Source: AP-15 sp963700185 (GTDB lineage Bacteria > Pseudomonadota > Alphaproteobacteria > ATCC43930 > CGMCC-115725). Taken from it: 64,000 bases of DNA. Location of the stretch: NCBI GenBank assembly GCA_963700185.1, contig CAVOWP010000014.1, positions 124,001 to 188,000 of the forward strand, written 5' to 3'. The translations under genes were made by a program, and so were the position numbers. The first letter of the stretch is position 1, and every line of letters begins with the position of its first letter. The notes under the pieces were generated by a model. It did no database searches. It was not told the DNA's origin and saw nothing but the letters and a program-made list of their open reading frames with translations. Below, in pieces: positions 27,934-38,236 of this stretch.

Positions 27934-28996
27934 ATGTCGACGACCTACCGTTATGTGCTCCCGGTCGAGCAGACCGAGTGGAAGTTCGACGGCAACACCG
28001 AGACTTGTTTTACCTGGGAGTACGACGAGCCGCGGGAGGCCCTGCTGCAGCTCTATGCCAAGGGCAAGAAGCAGCAATGGGACGCCGCCGAGCGGATCGA
28101 CTGGTCGCTCGACCTCGATCCGGAAAACCCGATGATGCTCGACGACCGGGTCGTTCACATTTACGGAACCGATCTGTGGAACCGCATGAACGAGAAGGAG
28201 CGCCGGCGGGTTCGCCATCACCTGCAGGCCTCGCAGATCTCGCAATTCATGCATGGCGAGCAGGGCGCGCTGATCGCGACCGCCAAGATCGTGCAGACCG
28301 TGCCGGACCTCGACTTCGAAGTTCTACGCCGCGACCCAGGTCATGGACGAGGCGCGGCACGTCGAAGCCTATTCGCGGCTATTGCACGAAAAATTCGAGC
28401 TCGCCTATCCGATCACCCCGGGTCTCAAGGCCTTGCTGGAGGACGGGCTCACCGACAGCCGCTGGGACATGACCTATCTGACGATGCAGATCCTGATCGA
28501 GGGTCTGGCCTTGGCCGCGTTCCAGCGCATCCGCGACCAGGCCCAGAACCCGCTCGCGGCGGCGGTCAACGCCTATGTGATGCAGGACGAGGCGCGGCAC
28601 GTCGCCTTTGGCCGCCTCGCGCTGCGCGACTTCTATCCGCAGCTCAGCGATGCCGAGCGCAAGGAGCGCGAGGATTTTGTCGTCACCGCCTGCTGGCACA
28701 TGCGCGACCGGTTCAATCAGCGCGAGGTATGGGAGCGGCTCGGCCTGCCGGTCGAGGAGTGCCTCAGGATCGTCGACGAATCCGAGCCGATGAAGATCTT
28801 TCGCAGCCGGATCTTCAGCCGCATCGTCCCGACCGTGAAGGATATCGGCTTGTGGGGGCCGCAGGTCCAGGAGGCCTTCGCGGCGATGGGCGCGATCGAG
28901 TTCGCCAAAGTCGACGCCGGCGCCCTGTTGGAGAACGACGCCCGCGTCGCCGAGGACTTCGATGCGCGCACTCGACTGCACGACGCCAGCGCGTAA
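27934..28996 (+). pseudogene. Ferritin-like di-iron protein, one frameshift
   Basis: The two halves are in different frames and join if one T near 28315 is removed (QTVPDLD then KFYAATQVMDEARHVEAY). The joined protein has about 353 residues. It carries two di-iron helices with E-x2-H type ligands: HGEQGALIA with MDEARHVEAYSRLL, and EGLALAAFQRI with QDEARHVAFGRLAL. This fits the ferritin-like superfamily of di-iron oxygenases and AurF-like proteins. The substrate is unknown. It lies 37 bp after the aconitase X pair and might be in the same transcript. Confidence 0.8.
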
Positions 28997-29010
28997 TACC
29001 TGATTACTCG

Positions 29011-29110
29011 CCTTCCCGCCGAAGGCCGGGACCCATGGCCGGGATGGGCACCGGCCAGAGCCTGTCCTCGGGCCGGCCAAAGGCCGGACCCGTGGGCCGG
29101 TGTGGGAAGG
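29011..29110. repeat. Palindromic intergenic repeat between convergent genes
   Basis: The element starts CCTTCCC and ends GGGAAGG, with inner GGCCGGGACCCATGGCCGGG and GGCCGGACCCGTGGGCCGG units in opposite sense. It sits between the ends of the ferritin-like gene and the convergent cyclase gene, so it may also stop transcription. Confidence 0.65.
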
Positions 29111-29111
29111 T

Positions 29112-30372
29112 CTATTCCGGCAGGCCGAACACTTCTTCGGGTTCGAAGAGGCCGCGGACCGGATGAAAGCCGAGGGAGACGAGCGGGCGCGGGCAGATCC
29201 GGGCGAAGGCGCTCGACACCAGGATCGGCCGCAACAGCCGCTTGGTCAGGCCTTCGATCCGCGAGGCGAGGTTCACCGCCGGACCGATGACGGTGAAATC
29301 GAGGCGGTCGGCCGAGCCGACATTACCGAAAATGACTTCGCCCAGATGCAGGCCGATACCGATTCTGACCTCGGGCTGGTCGGCTTCGCGCCGCGTCTTA
29401 TTGATGTGGCCGAGACGCTCGAGCCCCTCGAGAGCCGCTTCCAGCGCCTGCACGCTGGCTTCCGAGAAGTCGTCGTCGTCCGCGGCCGGAAAAATCGCGA
29501 GCACGCCATCGCCCATGAATTTCAAGGTTTCGCCTTTGCGCGCTCCGACGGGGGTGACGATCGCCTCGAAATAATCGTCGAGCAGCTCGATCACCTCCGC
29601 GGCCGGCAGCCGGTCGGACAAGGCCGTGAAACCGCGCATGTCGGCCATCATGATCACGGCCCGCAGCTGCTCCCCTTGGGCGCGCTGGATCTGCCCCGCG
29701 AGCACCCGCCGCCCGGCTTGCGGCCCGAGATAGGTGTCGAGCAGGTTCTCGGTGATCCGCCGGATGGCGCGAGGCTCGACGATCGCGGCGAGCGCCGGAT
29801 TGAGTTTCTTCGAGCGCGGCAATATCGGCGTCGCTGAACCCGCTCGGCCGGTCGGTGGCCCAAGTCACCACCGGAAAGCGCCGGAAGGTGCGGTTGAGCG
29901 CCAGCGCGAAATAATCGGTGACGCCGAAATCCCTGAGCTTGGACAGCAACGGATATTCCGGGGTGTCCTCGGTAAGGCGGCGGCGAAACGGCGTTCCGCG
30001 CTCGATCGTGGCGCGGATCGGGCTGCGCAAAAACTCGTCGGTCGCTTCGTTGCCCTGCAGGATCCGGTATTCCTCGACGACCTTCAGCGGGCGCAGCCAA
30101 CGCACGCCAAGGCCCCGGATCTGCGGATGCAATGTCCCCATGTGGAGGGTCGCGCGGAACAACGGCAAACCGTCGCCGACAAGGCGCCAGCACAGCTCGT
30201 CGAACATTTCTACGTCGCTGTCGATGTGGGGGCCTTCGCGCAGGATCCAGCGCCCGACTTGCCCGCCCGGTATCGGTGCGCCCAAGCTGGTATAGGCGCC
30301 TTCGGTGCGAAAGAACTCTTCGCCGCTCAACGTCGTGTCGGGCGGGACATCCAAGGGCATGCTCGCATCCAT
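29112..30372 (-). pseudogene. Class III adenylate cyclase with novel N-terminal region, one frameshift
   Basis: The first 190 residues (start ATG 30372) and the cyclase part are in different frames, joined by removing one A in the AAGAAACT run near 29812 (ADIAALEE then LNPALAAIVE). The joined protein has about 419 residues. The cyclase domain shows both metal aspartates (MMADMRGFTALSD, LKFMGDGVLAIFP), the Lys expected for adenine, and VNLASRIE; the Asp/Thr position reads VIGPAVN, with Pro. The N-terminal domain is of a type I do not recognise. It is the second cyclase gene in the window. Confidence 0.82.
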
Positions 30373-30534
30373 TCGCGCAAACCTGAGATCGGCACGCCTG
30401 ACGCGTCCGCTACGCGAGAATAAATAGGCGGCCCGGCGGCTTTTACGATGGCGCGGCCATTGCGATGGCGAGAGCTTCGCTTGACGCGCACCACCGCCTG
30501 CATGAGCATTGCGGAACCATTTCGGAGAAACGCG

Positions 30535-32344
30535 ATGCGCGCCTTCACTACCCGGCCCGAGATCCGCGGCACCTTTGGGGTCGTCGCCTCGACCCACTGG
30601 ATTGCTTCCGCGGTCGGCATGAGCATTTTGGAAAAGGGCGGCAATGCATTCGACGCGGCGGCGGCCGCCGGTTTTACGTTGCAGGTGGTCGAGCCGCATC
30701 TGAACGGGCCGCTCGGCGAGGCGCCGATCCTCGTCTGGAGCGAGGCGAACCGTCGCTGCGACATGATCTGCGGCCAGGGTGTAGCCCCCGCCGCGGCGAC
30801 GATCGAGCGGTTTCGCGAGCTCGGCCTCGATCTGATCCCCGGCACCGGGCTGTTGGCCGCCGCAGTTCCCGCGGCGTTCGGCGCCTGGATGCGGCTGCTG
30901 CGCGATTACGGGACGATGCCGCTCGCCGAGATTCTCGGCCCGGCGATCGGCTATGCCGAGAACGGCTACCCCGCGGTCCATCAGATCGGCATGACGGTCG
31001 CCACCGTCGCCGAGCTGTTCCGCCGGGAATGGCCGAGTTCTGCCGCGATCTACCTGCCGAACGGTGCGCCGCCGGAACCGGGAAGGCTGTTCCGCAATCC
31101 CGCTCTCGCCGCGATCTACCGCCGCATCCTTTCCGAAGCCGCCGATGGCGGCCGCGAGGGGCAGATCGAGCGCGCCCGCCAGGCGTGGTACCGCGGCTTT
31201 GTCGCCGAGGCGATCGATCGCTTTTGCCGGCGCGAGAAGGTGCTCGACGCCTCCGGACGCCGCCATGGCGGGCTGCTGACCGGCGACGACATGGCGCGCT
31301 GGGAGGCCCCGGTCGAAGCGCCGCTCACCTTCGATTATCACGGCTACACCGTGGCCAAGGGCGGGCCGTGGAGCCAGGGGCCGGTTCTGCTGCAGCAATT
31401 GGCGCTGCTTCAGGGCTTCGATCTCGACGATCTCGACCCGCTCGGGGCGGATTTCGTCCATATCGTCGTCGAATGCGCCAAGCTCGCCTTTGCCGACCGC
31501 GAGGCCTGGTACGGCGATCCCGATTTTGTCGATGTCCCGATGCCCACCTTGCTCGGCGCCGCCTACAACGATGCGCGACGCAAGCTGGTCGCCGAGCACG
31601 CCTCGATGGAATTGCGTCCGGGCAGCCCCGACGGCCGCATGCCGCGCGTGCTGGTCGGCGGGTTGGAGGGGGCTGCGGCCGCGGCCGGGATCGGCGAGCC
31701 GACGGTCGGCGGCATCGGCGAGCCGACCGTCACCGAGCACGGCCTCGTCGCCGGCGACACCTGCCATGTCGATGTGATCGACCGCTGGGGCAACATGGTC
31801 TCGGCAACGCCGAGCGGCGGCTGGCTGCAGAGCTCGCCGGTGATCCCGGAGCTCGGCTGCTGCCTCGGCACGCGGATGCAGATGTTCTGGCTCGAGGAAG
31901 GGCTGCCCGCGAGCCTCGCGCCCGGCAAGCGCCCGCGCAGCACCTTGTCGCCGTCGATGGCGTTCAAGGACGGCAAACCCTATCTCGCCTTCGGCACGCC
32001 GGGCGGCGACCAGCAGGACCAGTGGTCGGCGCTGATGTTCCTGCACCACGTCCACCACGGCATGAACCTGCAGGAGGCGATCGACTGCCCGGCCTTTCAC
32101 ACCGAGCACATGCCGAGCTCGTTCTACCCGCGCGCCGCGCAGCCCGGCCTTGTGGCGCTCGAGAGCCGATTTCCGCGAAGCAACGCGTGAGTCGCTCGCG
32201 CGGCGCGGCCATCGCCTGCGCGTCGGCGACCCGTGGTCGGAAGGCCGTCTCTCCGGCTGCGCCCGCGAGGAAACCCCGGAAGGCCGGATCCTCAAAGCCG
32301 CCGCCAACCCCCGCGGCATGCAAGGCTACGCCGTCGGCCGGTGA
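30535..32344 (+). pseudogene. Gamma-glutamyltransferase-family protein, one frameshift near the C-terminus
   Basis: The start ATG 30535 follows GGAGAAA. The frame is open for 551 residues and then hits a premature TGA. Removing one T in the run at 32170-32172 continues it (LESRF then REATRESLARRGH) to GRILKAAANPRGMQGYAVGR, a normal family ending, at 32344. The conserved nucleophile site GDTCHVDVIDRWGNMVSATPSGGW and the GKRPRSTLSPSMAF motif are intact. No signal peptide is seen, so it is likely a cytoplasmic acylase-like or glutathione-hydrolase-like Ntn hydrolase. It is divergent from the second cyclase. Confidence 0.85.
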
Positions 32345-32361
32345 TTGCTGTATCGCGGGCG

Positions 32362-32793
32362 CTAAGCACCGGCGATGAACGACCGCATCGAGCGCGCCTC
32401 AAACTCGACTTCGTCGAGCCGGTTCTTGACGACGTCGCCGATGCTGACGATGCCGCACAGCCGGCCGTCCTGGACCACCGGGAAATGGCGGATGCGGCGG
32501 TTCGTCATTTCCGCCATCAGCTGGTCGACGGTATCCGACAGCTCGCAGGTCACCACCCGCCGGGTCATCATCTCGGCGACGTTGAGCGACAGCAGAGCGG
32601 CTCCGTGGTCGGCGAGGCCGTGCACGATGTCGCGCTCCGAGATGATCCCGTCGACGGTTTCGCCGTCCTCGCTGACGACGAGGGCGCCGACGTTGCGGGA
32701 AATCAGCTCCTTCACAGCGGCGCCGACCGTCTCATCCGGCCGGATCGTCGCCACCGCACTTCCCTTGGCGCGCAGAATGGTCTCGACGTTCAT
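32362..32793 (-). CDS. CBS-domain protein
   Basis: The 143-residue protein consists of two CBS motifs: TIRPDETVGAAVKELISRNVGALVV with DGIISERDIVHGL, and SDTVDQLMAEMTNRRIRHFPVV with CGIVSIGDVVKNRL. Tandem CBS pairs bind adenosine nucleotides and act as energy sensors. No fused effector domain is present. The start is the ATG at 32793. Confidence 0.88.
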   Translation of the reverse strand: MNVETILRAKGSAVATIRPDETVGAAVKELISRNVGALVVSEDGETVDGIISERDIVHGLADHGAALLSLNVAEMMTRRVVTCELSDTVDQLMAEMTNRRIRHFPVVQDGRLCGIVSIGDVVKNRLDEVEFEARSMRSFIAGA

Positions 32794-32950
32794 CGCAGGC
32801 CTCGCATGATTGGCGCGGTCGCCGGAGCGACCGCCGAAGCGCTCCAGCTTAGGACAAAATGCCGCATCGGGGAATAAGTCTCGGCGAGCACGGGCGGCGC
32901 GGATCACGATCACCCGCCGGAGTTTCGGGGGCCGGCGAAGAGGGACGGAG

Positions 32951-33729
32951 ATGGAGCGCATCCAAATCAATGAAGTTTCGCTCGAGCTGCTGACGGCCGG
33001 AGACGGTCCGCCGTTGCTGTTTCTCCATGGCGGCGACTATTTCGCGCAACATCGGGAATTCTTCGACAGATTGGCGCGGCACTGGCGGGTAGTCGTCCCG
33101 CGGCATCCCGGCTTCGGCAATTCCGAGCGGCCGGACGGATTCCGCACCGTCCACGATCTCGCCTACCTCTACCTCGATCTGCTCGAGCGCCAGGATTTCG
33201 GCAAGGTGACATTGGTGGGCGCTTCCTTCGGCGGGTGGATCGCGCTGGAAATGTGCGTCCGCTGCCTCGAGCGGATCGATCGTCTCGTGCTGATCGACTC
33301 GGTCGGCGTCAAGTTCGGCGGGCGCGAAGAGCGCGACATCGCCGATATTTACGCGCTTCCGAGCGAGGAACTGCTGCGGCGCAGCTTCTTCGATCCGGCA
33401 CGCGATGGCGCCGGATTACGCCGCGGCTCGACGATGACGAGCTCGGTGCGATCGCTCGCGATCGGCAAGCGACCGCGCTCTATGCCTGGCGGCCCTATAT
33501 GCACAATCCCGGCCTTCGCCAATGGCTGCACCGAGTCCGGGTGCCGACCCTGGTGGTCTGGGGCGAAAACGACGGCATCGTCACGCCCGATTACGGCCGA
33601 AAGCTCTGCCGGTCGCTGCCCGATGCCCGGTTCGAGGCGATACCGCAGGCCGGGCACTACCCGCAGATCGAGCGTCCCGACGAGGTCGCCGACGCGATCG
33701 GCCGTTTCGCGCGCGCGGAGGTGTTGTGA
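32951..33729 (+). pseudogene. Alpha/beta hydrolase, frameshifted
   Basis: The start ATG 32951 has AGGGACGGAG upstream. The N-terminal half has LLFLHGGDYFAQH (oxyanion hole) and the nucleophile elbow VGASFGGWIALEM. After FFDPARDGA the frame changes near 33424, and the other half continues with LDDDELGAIARDRQA, VPTLVVWGENDGIVTPDYG (acid) and IPQAGHYPQIERPD (catalytic His). The joined protein has about 258 residues. The stop shares a base with the start of the next gene (TGATG), so the two were translated together and probably served one catabolic step. Confidence 0.82.
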
Positions 33730-34906
33730 TGAAGGTCTGGCATTTCAGCGAGATGGCCTACCACCCGGCCTGGCCGCAGCTCGGCGACTCCTATCGGTGG
33801 TCACGATTCCGAGCCGGCTCTTCGACCCGAAGGTCGGCGCCGATCTCTATCACCGCTATCTCGACGAATGGGCGCTGTGCGACGAACTCGGCATCAACAT
33901 CATGACCAACGAGCACCACGCGACCGCGACCTGCGCCGACTCGGTGTGCACGATCCCGATGGCGATATTGGCGCGCGAGACGAAGAAGGTGCGGCTCCTC
34001 GCGCTCGGCATGCCGATCGGCAATCGCAACGACCCGATCCGCGTCGCCGAGGAATATTCGATGCTCGACGTCATTTCACGCGGCCGCATCGAGATGGGCT
34101 TCGTCAAGGGCGTGCCGTTCGAAATCTCCCCCGCCAACACCAACCCCGCCGACCTGATGGGGCGTTTCTGGGAAGCGCACGACCTGATCTTGAAGGCGAT
34201 GACCAGCCATGACGGCCCGTTCAACTGGGAGGGCACGCATTTCCACTACCGTCAGGTCAATGTCTGGCCGCGGCCGTGGCAACAGCCGCACCCGCCGGTA
34301 TGGATGCCGGTCGGCAGCACCGGCAGCGCGATGGAGGCGGCCGAGCGCGGGATGACGATCGGCGTGCTCAACACCGGCTGGGTGCGCACGCCCCCGATCT
34401 TCGAGGCCTATCGCAAGAAGGCGGCCGAGGCCGGCCGCCCACTGACGCCGGAGCGCCTCGCCTATATGGCGCTGATCGGGGTCGGCGATACCCGCGAGGA
34501 AGGCTGGCGCCGCGCCGACCAGATCCTCGGGTACAGCCGCACCTCGGGCATCGTCGCGCCGCAATTCATGAACCCGCCCGGCTACGCCTCGCCGGCGCAG
34601 AGCGCACAGGCCCTCAAGACGAGCGGCGCCGGGTTCCGCGCCGGCCGCATCCAGTCGCGCGACGGCCGCAATATCGATCCGCGCACGATGACTGTGGAAG
34701 ACGCGATCGACGCCGGACTCGTGTTTGCCGGCACGCCCGACGACGTCTTCGACCAGTTGCACGCCTTCTACGACCACGTCGGCGGCTTCGGGCATCTGCT
34801 CATGATGGGCCAAGGCGGCCTCTTGGACCACGACGAGACCGTCGCCAATCTCTCGCTCTTCAGCAAGGAGGTGCTGCCCCGGGTCGCAGATCTCGCAGCC
34901 ACGTAA
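33729..34906 (+). pseudogene. Luciferase-like (LLM class) flavin-dependent monooxygenase, frameshifted
   Basis: The start ATG 33729 gives MKVWHFSEMAYHPAWP, then the frame changes near 33799 and continues as VTIPSRLFDPKVGADLYHRYLDEW to the end, about 391 residues in all. Family features include NEHHATATCADSV, RIEMGFVKGVPFE and WMPVGSTGSAMEAAERGMTIG. These enzymes use reduced FMN and oxygen to attack various substrates. Overlap with the alpha/beta hydrolase gene suggests a two-step degradation route. One base appears to be missing near the break. Confidence 0.85.
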
Positions 34907-35015
34907 GGGCCGTGAAAACTCGGCCAAATCCCTGACTAATCGGCACCTAGAAATCGCCGAAATCGGGGACAAATTTTTCGCATGGCAAACCGAGTATCGG
35001 AGGAGAAATGCCCAT

Positions 35016-35518
35016 GTGGCAACGGCAGTGACACGTCCGGCCGCGATCGCCGAACCCGCGTCAAATTACGCTCCGGCTCCGCGCGTCTACGCCGTCGGCC
35101 CGGCATTGCCGGCTGCGGTTCTGGTGTTGTGGCCGGGCGACGATACCCTGGCGCGTGATCCCGGGCTGTGGACCGCCCAAGGGTTTGACGTCGTGATGCC
35201 GCAGCCGGCGGACATCTACCGGCTGATCGCCGACCAGCAGGCTGCGTTGGCGCAGCTCGTCGCTTCCGCCCACGCGCTGGCAAATGCGCCGATCTGGGTC
35301 GTGGGTCCAGGGCCGGTGTTGAGGTCAATCGGTCCGGGGATTGCGGGACCGGCACGCCCGCGATCAGCGGGCGACAACCGTCGGTGCTTCCGGCGCCGCC
35401 GACGCCGCGGCCAAACCAGCCGCGCCTTATCGAGGCGGCGGCGGTCGGGAAGACTTTGCCGCCGGCCGAAACGGTGCGGCACCTCGCCGAGCTGATAAAA
35501 TCAACACCGCCCGGCTGA
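35016..35518 (+). pseudogene. Unknown protein, frameshifted
   Basis: GTG 35016 has a GGAGGAG site upstream. The first 100 residues read well (VYAVGPALPAAVLVLWPGDD, IWVVGPGPV). The frame then changes near 35317 and continues as VNRSGDCGTGTPAISGRQPSV, a Pro-rich stretch and ETVRHLAELIKSTPPG to a stop at 35518. Part of the middle may also be deleted. I do not recognise the family; the fold may resemble a small alpha/beta protein. It is reported because both halves have coding character. Confidence 0.45.
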
Positions 35519-35535
35519 GCCAGACGCCCAGAACG

Positions 35536-35949
35536 CTAGTACGAGGGGTAAGCGGGTGGCGGGGCCGACGGGTAGCCATAGCCGCTCGGAGGGGCCGACG
35601 GGTAGCCATAGCCGCTCGGAGGGGCGGGTGGATAGCCATAGCCACTCTGTGCGGGCGGATAGCCATAGCCACTCTGTGCGGGCGGATAGCCGTAGCCCTC
35701 GCCATAAGCGCCCGGAGGCGGTGGCGGAGGTGGTGTCGTAGCAGCGCCGGTCACGGCTCCGGTCGCGCCGCCGATCGCGGCGCCGAGAGCGGCTCCATGC
35801 CCGCCGCCAACCGCACCGCCGATCGCCGCCCCCGCACCGGCGCCGAGGAGGCCGCCGCCGACCGCGCGCTGGCCGGGGTCATACGGGTTCGTGCACCCGG
35901 CCAGCCCCAAGACTGCCGCAACAATGCCGGGGGCGATCAGTCGCTTCAT
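35536..35949 (-). CDS. Glycine-zipper lipoprotein with Tyr/Pro repeats
   Basis: The 137-residue protein starts at ATG 35949 and has a lipoprotein signal (VAAVLGLAGC). A glycine zipper follows (GGGLLGAGAGAAIGGAVGGG), then a poly-Pro stretch and five tandem GYGYPPAQS / GYGYPSAPPS units. Glycine-zipper lipoproteins insert in or line the outer membrane, but this one's role is unknown. The DNA repeats are visible as 27-30 bp tandem copies at about 35560-35700. Confidence 0.8.
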   Translation of the reverse strand: MKRLIAPGIVAAVLGLAGCTNPYDPGQRAVGGGLLGAGAGAAIGGAVGGGHGAALGAAIGGATGAVTGAATTPPPPPPPGAYGEGYGYPPAQSGYGYPPAQSGYGYPPAPPSGYGYPSAPPSGYGYPSAPPPAYPSY

Positions 35950-36081
35950 CGTGACTTCCTTTCCACAAAGCTCGGCGCGATAACGAGTTGAACGCAAGAA
36001 TAGTTCCAGTTAACCTTGTCACTCTTATACGATAGCATCTTTCGTTTGAATGGCTAATTTTTCGTTAGCGGGGACTCTTTC

Positions 36082-36918
36082 ATGGAGCAACGCATCGCAA
36101 TCGTTACCGGCGGCTTGCGCGGGCTCGGCCGCGCCATGGCGCTCGGCCTCGCTCGAGCGGGGCACAATGTCGTCGCGATCGGCCATATCGACGCCGATGT
36201 CGCTGCGATCGAGGCGGAGACTGCCGGCGCCAAGCCAAAGGGGGAGATCCTGCCCCTGGTCGCGGATCTGCGCCGGCCCGCCGATTGCGACCGCGTGGTT
36301 GCGATGGCGCTATCTCGATTTGGCGGCGTGCACATTCTCGTCAACAATGCCGGCCTGACCTTCACGACGATCGACCCCGCCCGCTTTCGGCGGCCCGAGC
36401 CGCAAAAATTCTGGCAGGTGCCGGACGACATTGTGCGCGCGGTCATCGAGACCAACTACATTGCCGCCGACCAGATGGCCCGGCGGGTGACGCCACTCAT
36501 GGTCGAGCAGCGCTGGGGCCGCATCGTCAATGTGACGACCAAGCTCGACACGATGAACCGGCCGCACACCTCGCCCTACGGCGCCTCCAAGGCGGCGCTC
36601 GAAATGGCGACCGAAGTGTGGGCCAAGGAGGTCGAGGGAACCGGCCTGACGATCAACATCGTCAACCCCGGCGCCGGCGCGAACACGCCGGGCATGGCCT
36701 AGGAGATGCGCGCAATGAGCCGCGAAGGCCGTGCCCCGCGCCTCGTTGAGCCTGACGAGATGGTCCCGCCGCTCCTCTATGTCGTGTCGCCCGAGGCCGA
36801 CGGCGTCAACGGCTGGCGCTTCGACGCGAACCTGTGGGATACGTCCTTGGCTCCCGCCGCTGCCGCGCGCCGCGCCGGTCGGCCGGCCGGCTTCGAAATG
36901 CACCCGCAGCCGGGCTGA
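36082..36918 (+). pseudogene. Short-chain dehydrogenase/reductase with in-frame amber stop
   Basis: The frame from ATG 36082 has the Rossmann motif VTGGLRGLGRAMA, LVNNAGLTF, and the catalytic SPYGASKAAL (Tyr/Lys). At 36700-36702 a TAG interrupts the same frame, after NTPGMA, and the protein continues without any shift as EMRAMSREGRAPRLVEPDEMVPPLLYVVSP to the true stop at 36918 (278 codons). The missing part forms the last helix and strand, so the 206-residue product is probably inactive or unstable. A single base change from GAG or AAG explains it. Confidence 0.85.
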
Positions 36919-36931
36919 TCGTGCGGGGCCG

Positions 36932-38236
36932 TCACTCCTCCGGGAAACCGGCTCGGCGCAAGCCGGTGTAGAGCGTCTTCTCGGCGAGGGCCACGAATGG
37001 AGGATTGGTGTACCAAGGGCTTTCTGCCCGCCACTGTGCCAGCGAACTGATCTCCGGTTTCAGCTTGACCGCCTCCGCCAATGCAGACCTCGCCTCCTCG
37101 AGATCGCCCTTGAGTGCAAGCGATCCCGCAAGCCAAAAATGTACAAAGAACAGTCGAGGATTTGCCACCCGTGCCTTGCTGAGGAACGTCACCGCATCGT
37201 CCAAGCGGCCGGAGACGAGGTCCGACGAACCGAGCGCCCAGTAGTAGCTGGCGATATTCGGATCATGCGAGTTTAGTCGGATCGCCTTCTCAATTGGCGG
37301 GATCCCCGCCTCCGGTTGGCCCAGCCACATCAGCGTCAGGCCAAGCTGCTGAAAGGCTCGGGCGTTATTGCGGTCGACGGCGATCGCGGCTTGAAGCTCG
37401 ATCTCGGAGTCGTTCAATCGGACCTGAATTCGCCGCAGTATGCCCATCGCCAAATGCGCCATCGAGGAGTTCATTTCGCGGGCGAGAGCTTCGCGGAGCA
37501 ACTCGTCGGCGCGCGCAGTATCCCGTTCCCGGGAGCTGCTGAACCTGAGCACCACATCGTCGACCAGGACGGCTCCGATGCCGATCCTCGCTTCCACCGA
37601 CTGCGGGTCGATCTCGAGCGCACGTTCGAAATCCCGCAGGGCCTCTTGGCGACGCGTGGTCGAGGCGGGCCGGTAGTACAAGGCCCACCCACGCATCAAA
37701 AAATCCTGCGCGTCGGGATTCGCTACACCGTCGCGCTCGGCCCGACGGCCGGCTGCTTCTGCCAATTCGAGGTTCAGCGACCGCGCAATGCGGCCGGTGA
37801 TCTCGTTCTGGGCTTTCACGAGGTTGGTTCGATCGCTCGCGAACCGGTCGGCCCAAAGCTGTGCGCCACTTTCCGTATCGATCAATTGAACATTGACCTG
37901 AACGTGGTCGCCGGAGCGTTGCACGCTGCCATCGAGCACGTAACCGACCCCGAGTTCATGCCCGATTTGCATCGCGCCCAGCCTTTTGCCTTTGTACGTG
38001 AACGCGGTGGTGGGCGCGATCACGAAGCTCCCTGAAATCCGCGAAAGGTCGGTGGTTAGGTCGTCGGTGATTGCATCAGCGAAATATTCCTGGTCTGGAT
38101 TGTTGGACAGGTCTGCGAAAGGCAGGACGACAATGGACAGCCGCCGTACCGGGGCGCCGGCGGCGACAGCCGGACTGCGCAGACTCGCCGCCGCAGGCGC
38201 CTCGGCCGACACCGTCGGCGAATTTCGATTAGGCAT
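36932..38236 (-). CDS. TolB/FlgO-like plus TPR protein (cyclase-associated type)
   Basis: The 434-residue protein has an N-terminal TolB/FlgO-like domain (LSIVVLPFADLSNNPDQEYFADAITDDL, VLDGSVQRSGDHVQVNVQLIDTESGAQLWADRF) and several TPR units (AHLAMGILRRIQ, ARAFQQLGLTLMWLGQPEAGIPPIEKAI, HFWLAGSLALKGDLEEARSAL). In alphaproteobacteria this pair is usually fused behind a class III cyclase or winged-helix domain; here neither is present in the upstream frame, which soon meets a stop. It may be a stand-alone or truncated form. The DNA upstream has a perfect CRP-type site about 270 bp away. Confidence 0.75.
   Translation of the reverse strand: MPNRNSPTVSAEAPAAASLRSPAVAAGAPVRRLSIVVLPFADLSNNPDQEYFADAITDDLTTDLSRISGSFVIAPTTAFTYKGKRLGAMQIGHELGVGYVLDGSVQRSGDHVQVNVQLIDTESGAQLWADRFASDRTNLVKAQNEITGRIARSLNLELAEAAGRRAERDGVANPDAQDFLMRGWALYYRPASTTRRQEALRDFERALEIDPQSVEARIGIGAVLVDDVVLRFSSSRERDTARADELLREALAREMNSSMAHLAMGILRRIQVRLNDSEIELQAAIAVDRNNARAFQQLGLTLMWLGQPEAGIPPIEKAIRLNSHDPNIASYYWALGSSDLVSGRLDDAVTFLSKARVANPRLFFVHFWLAGSLALKGDLEEARSALAEAVKLKPEISSLAQWRAESPWYTNPPFVALAEKTLYTGLRRAGFPEE

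Noticed and set aside
30400..32319. Long minus-strand open frame upstream of the second cyclase, in the same frame as its N-terminus
   Set aside because: It runs antisense through the gamma-glutamyltransferase-like gene and has no family likeness; the cyclase start is set at ATG 30372.
35560..35700. Tandem repeats that might suggest a CRISPR or VNTR locus
   Set aside because: They have no unique spacers and encode the GYGYP repeats of a lipoprotein.
36700..36702. TAG in the SDR read as pyrrolysine or another recoded amino acid
   Set aside because: No pyl genes or recoding signals are seen, and SDRs do not use pyrrolysine; a nonsense mutation is simpler.
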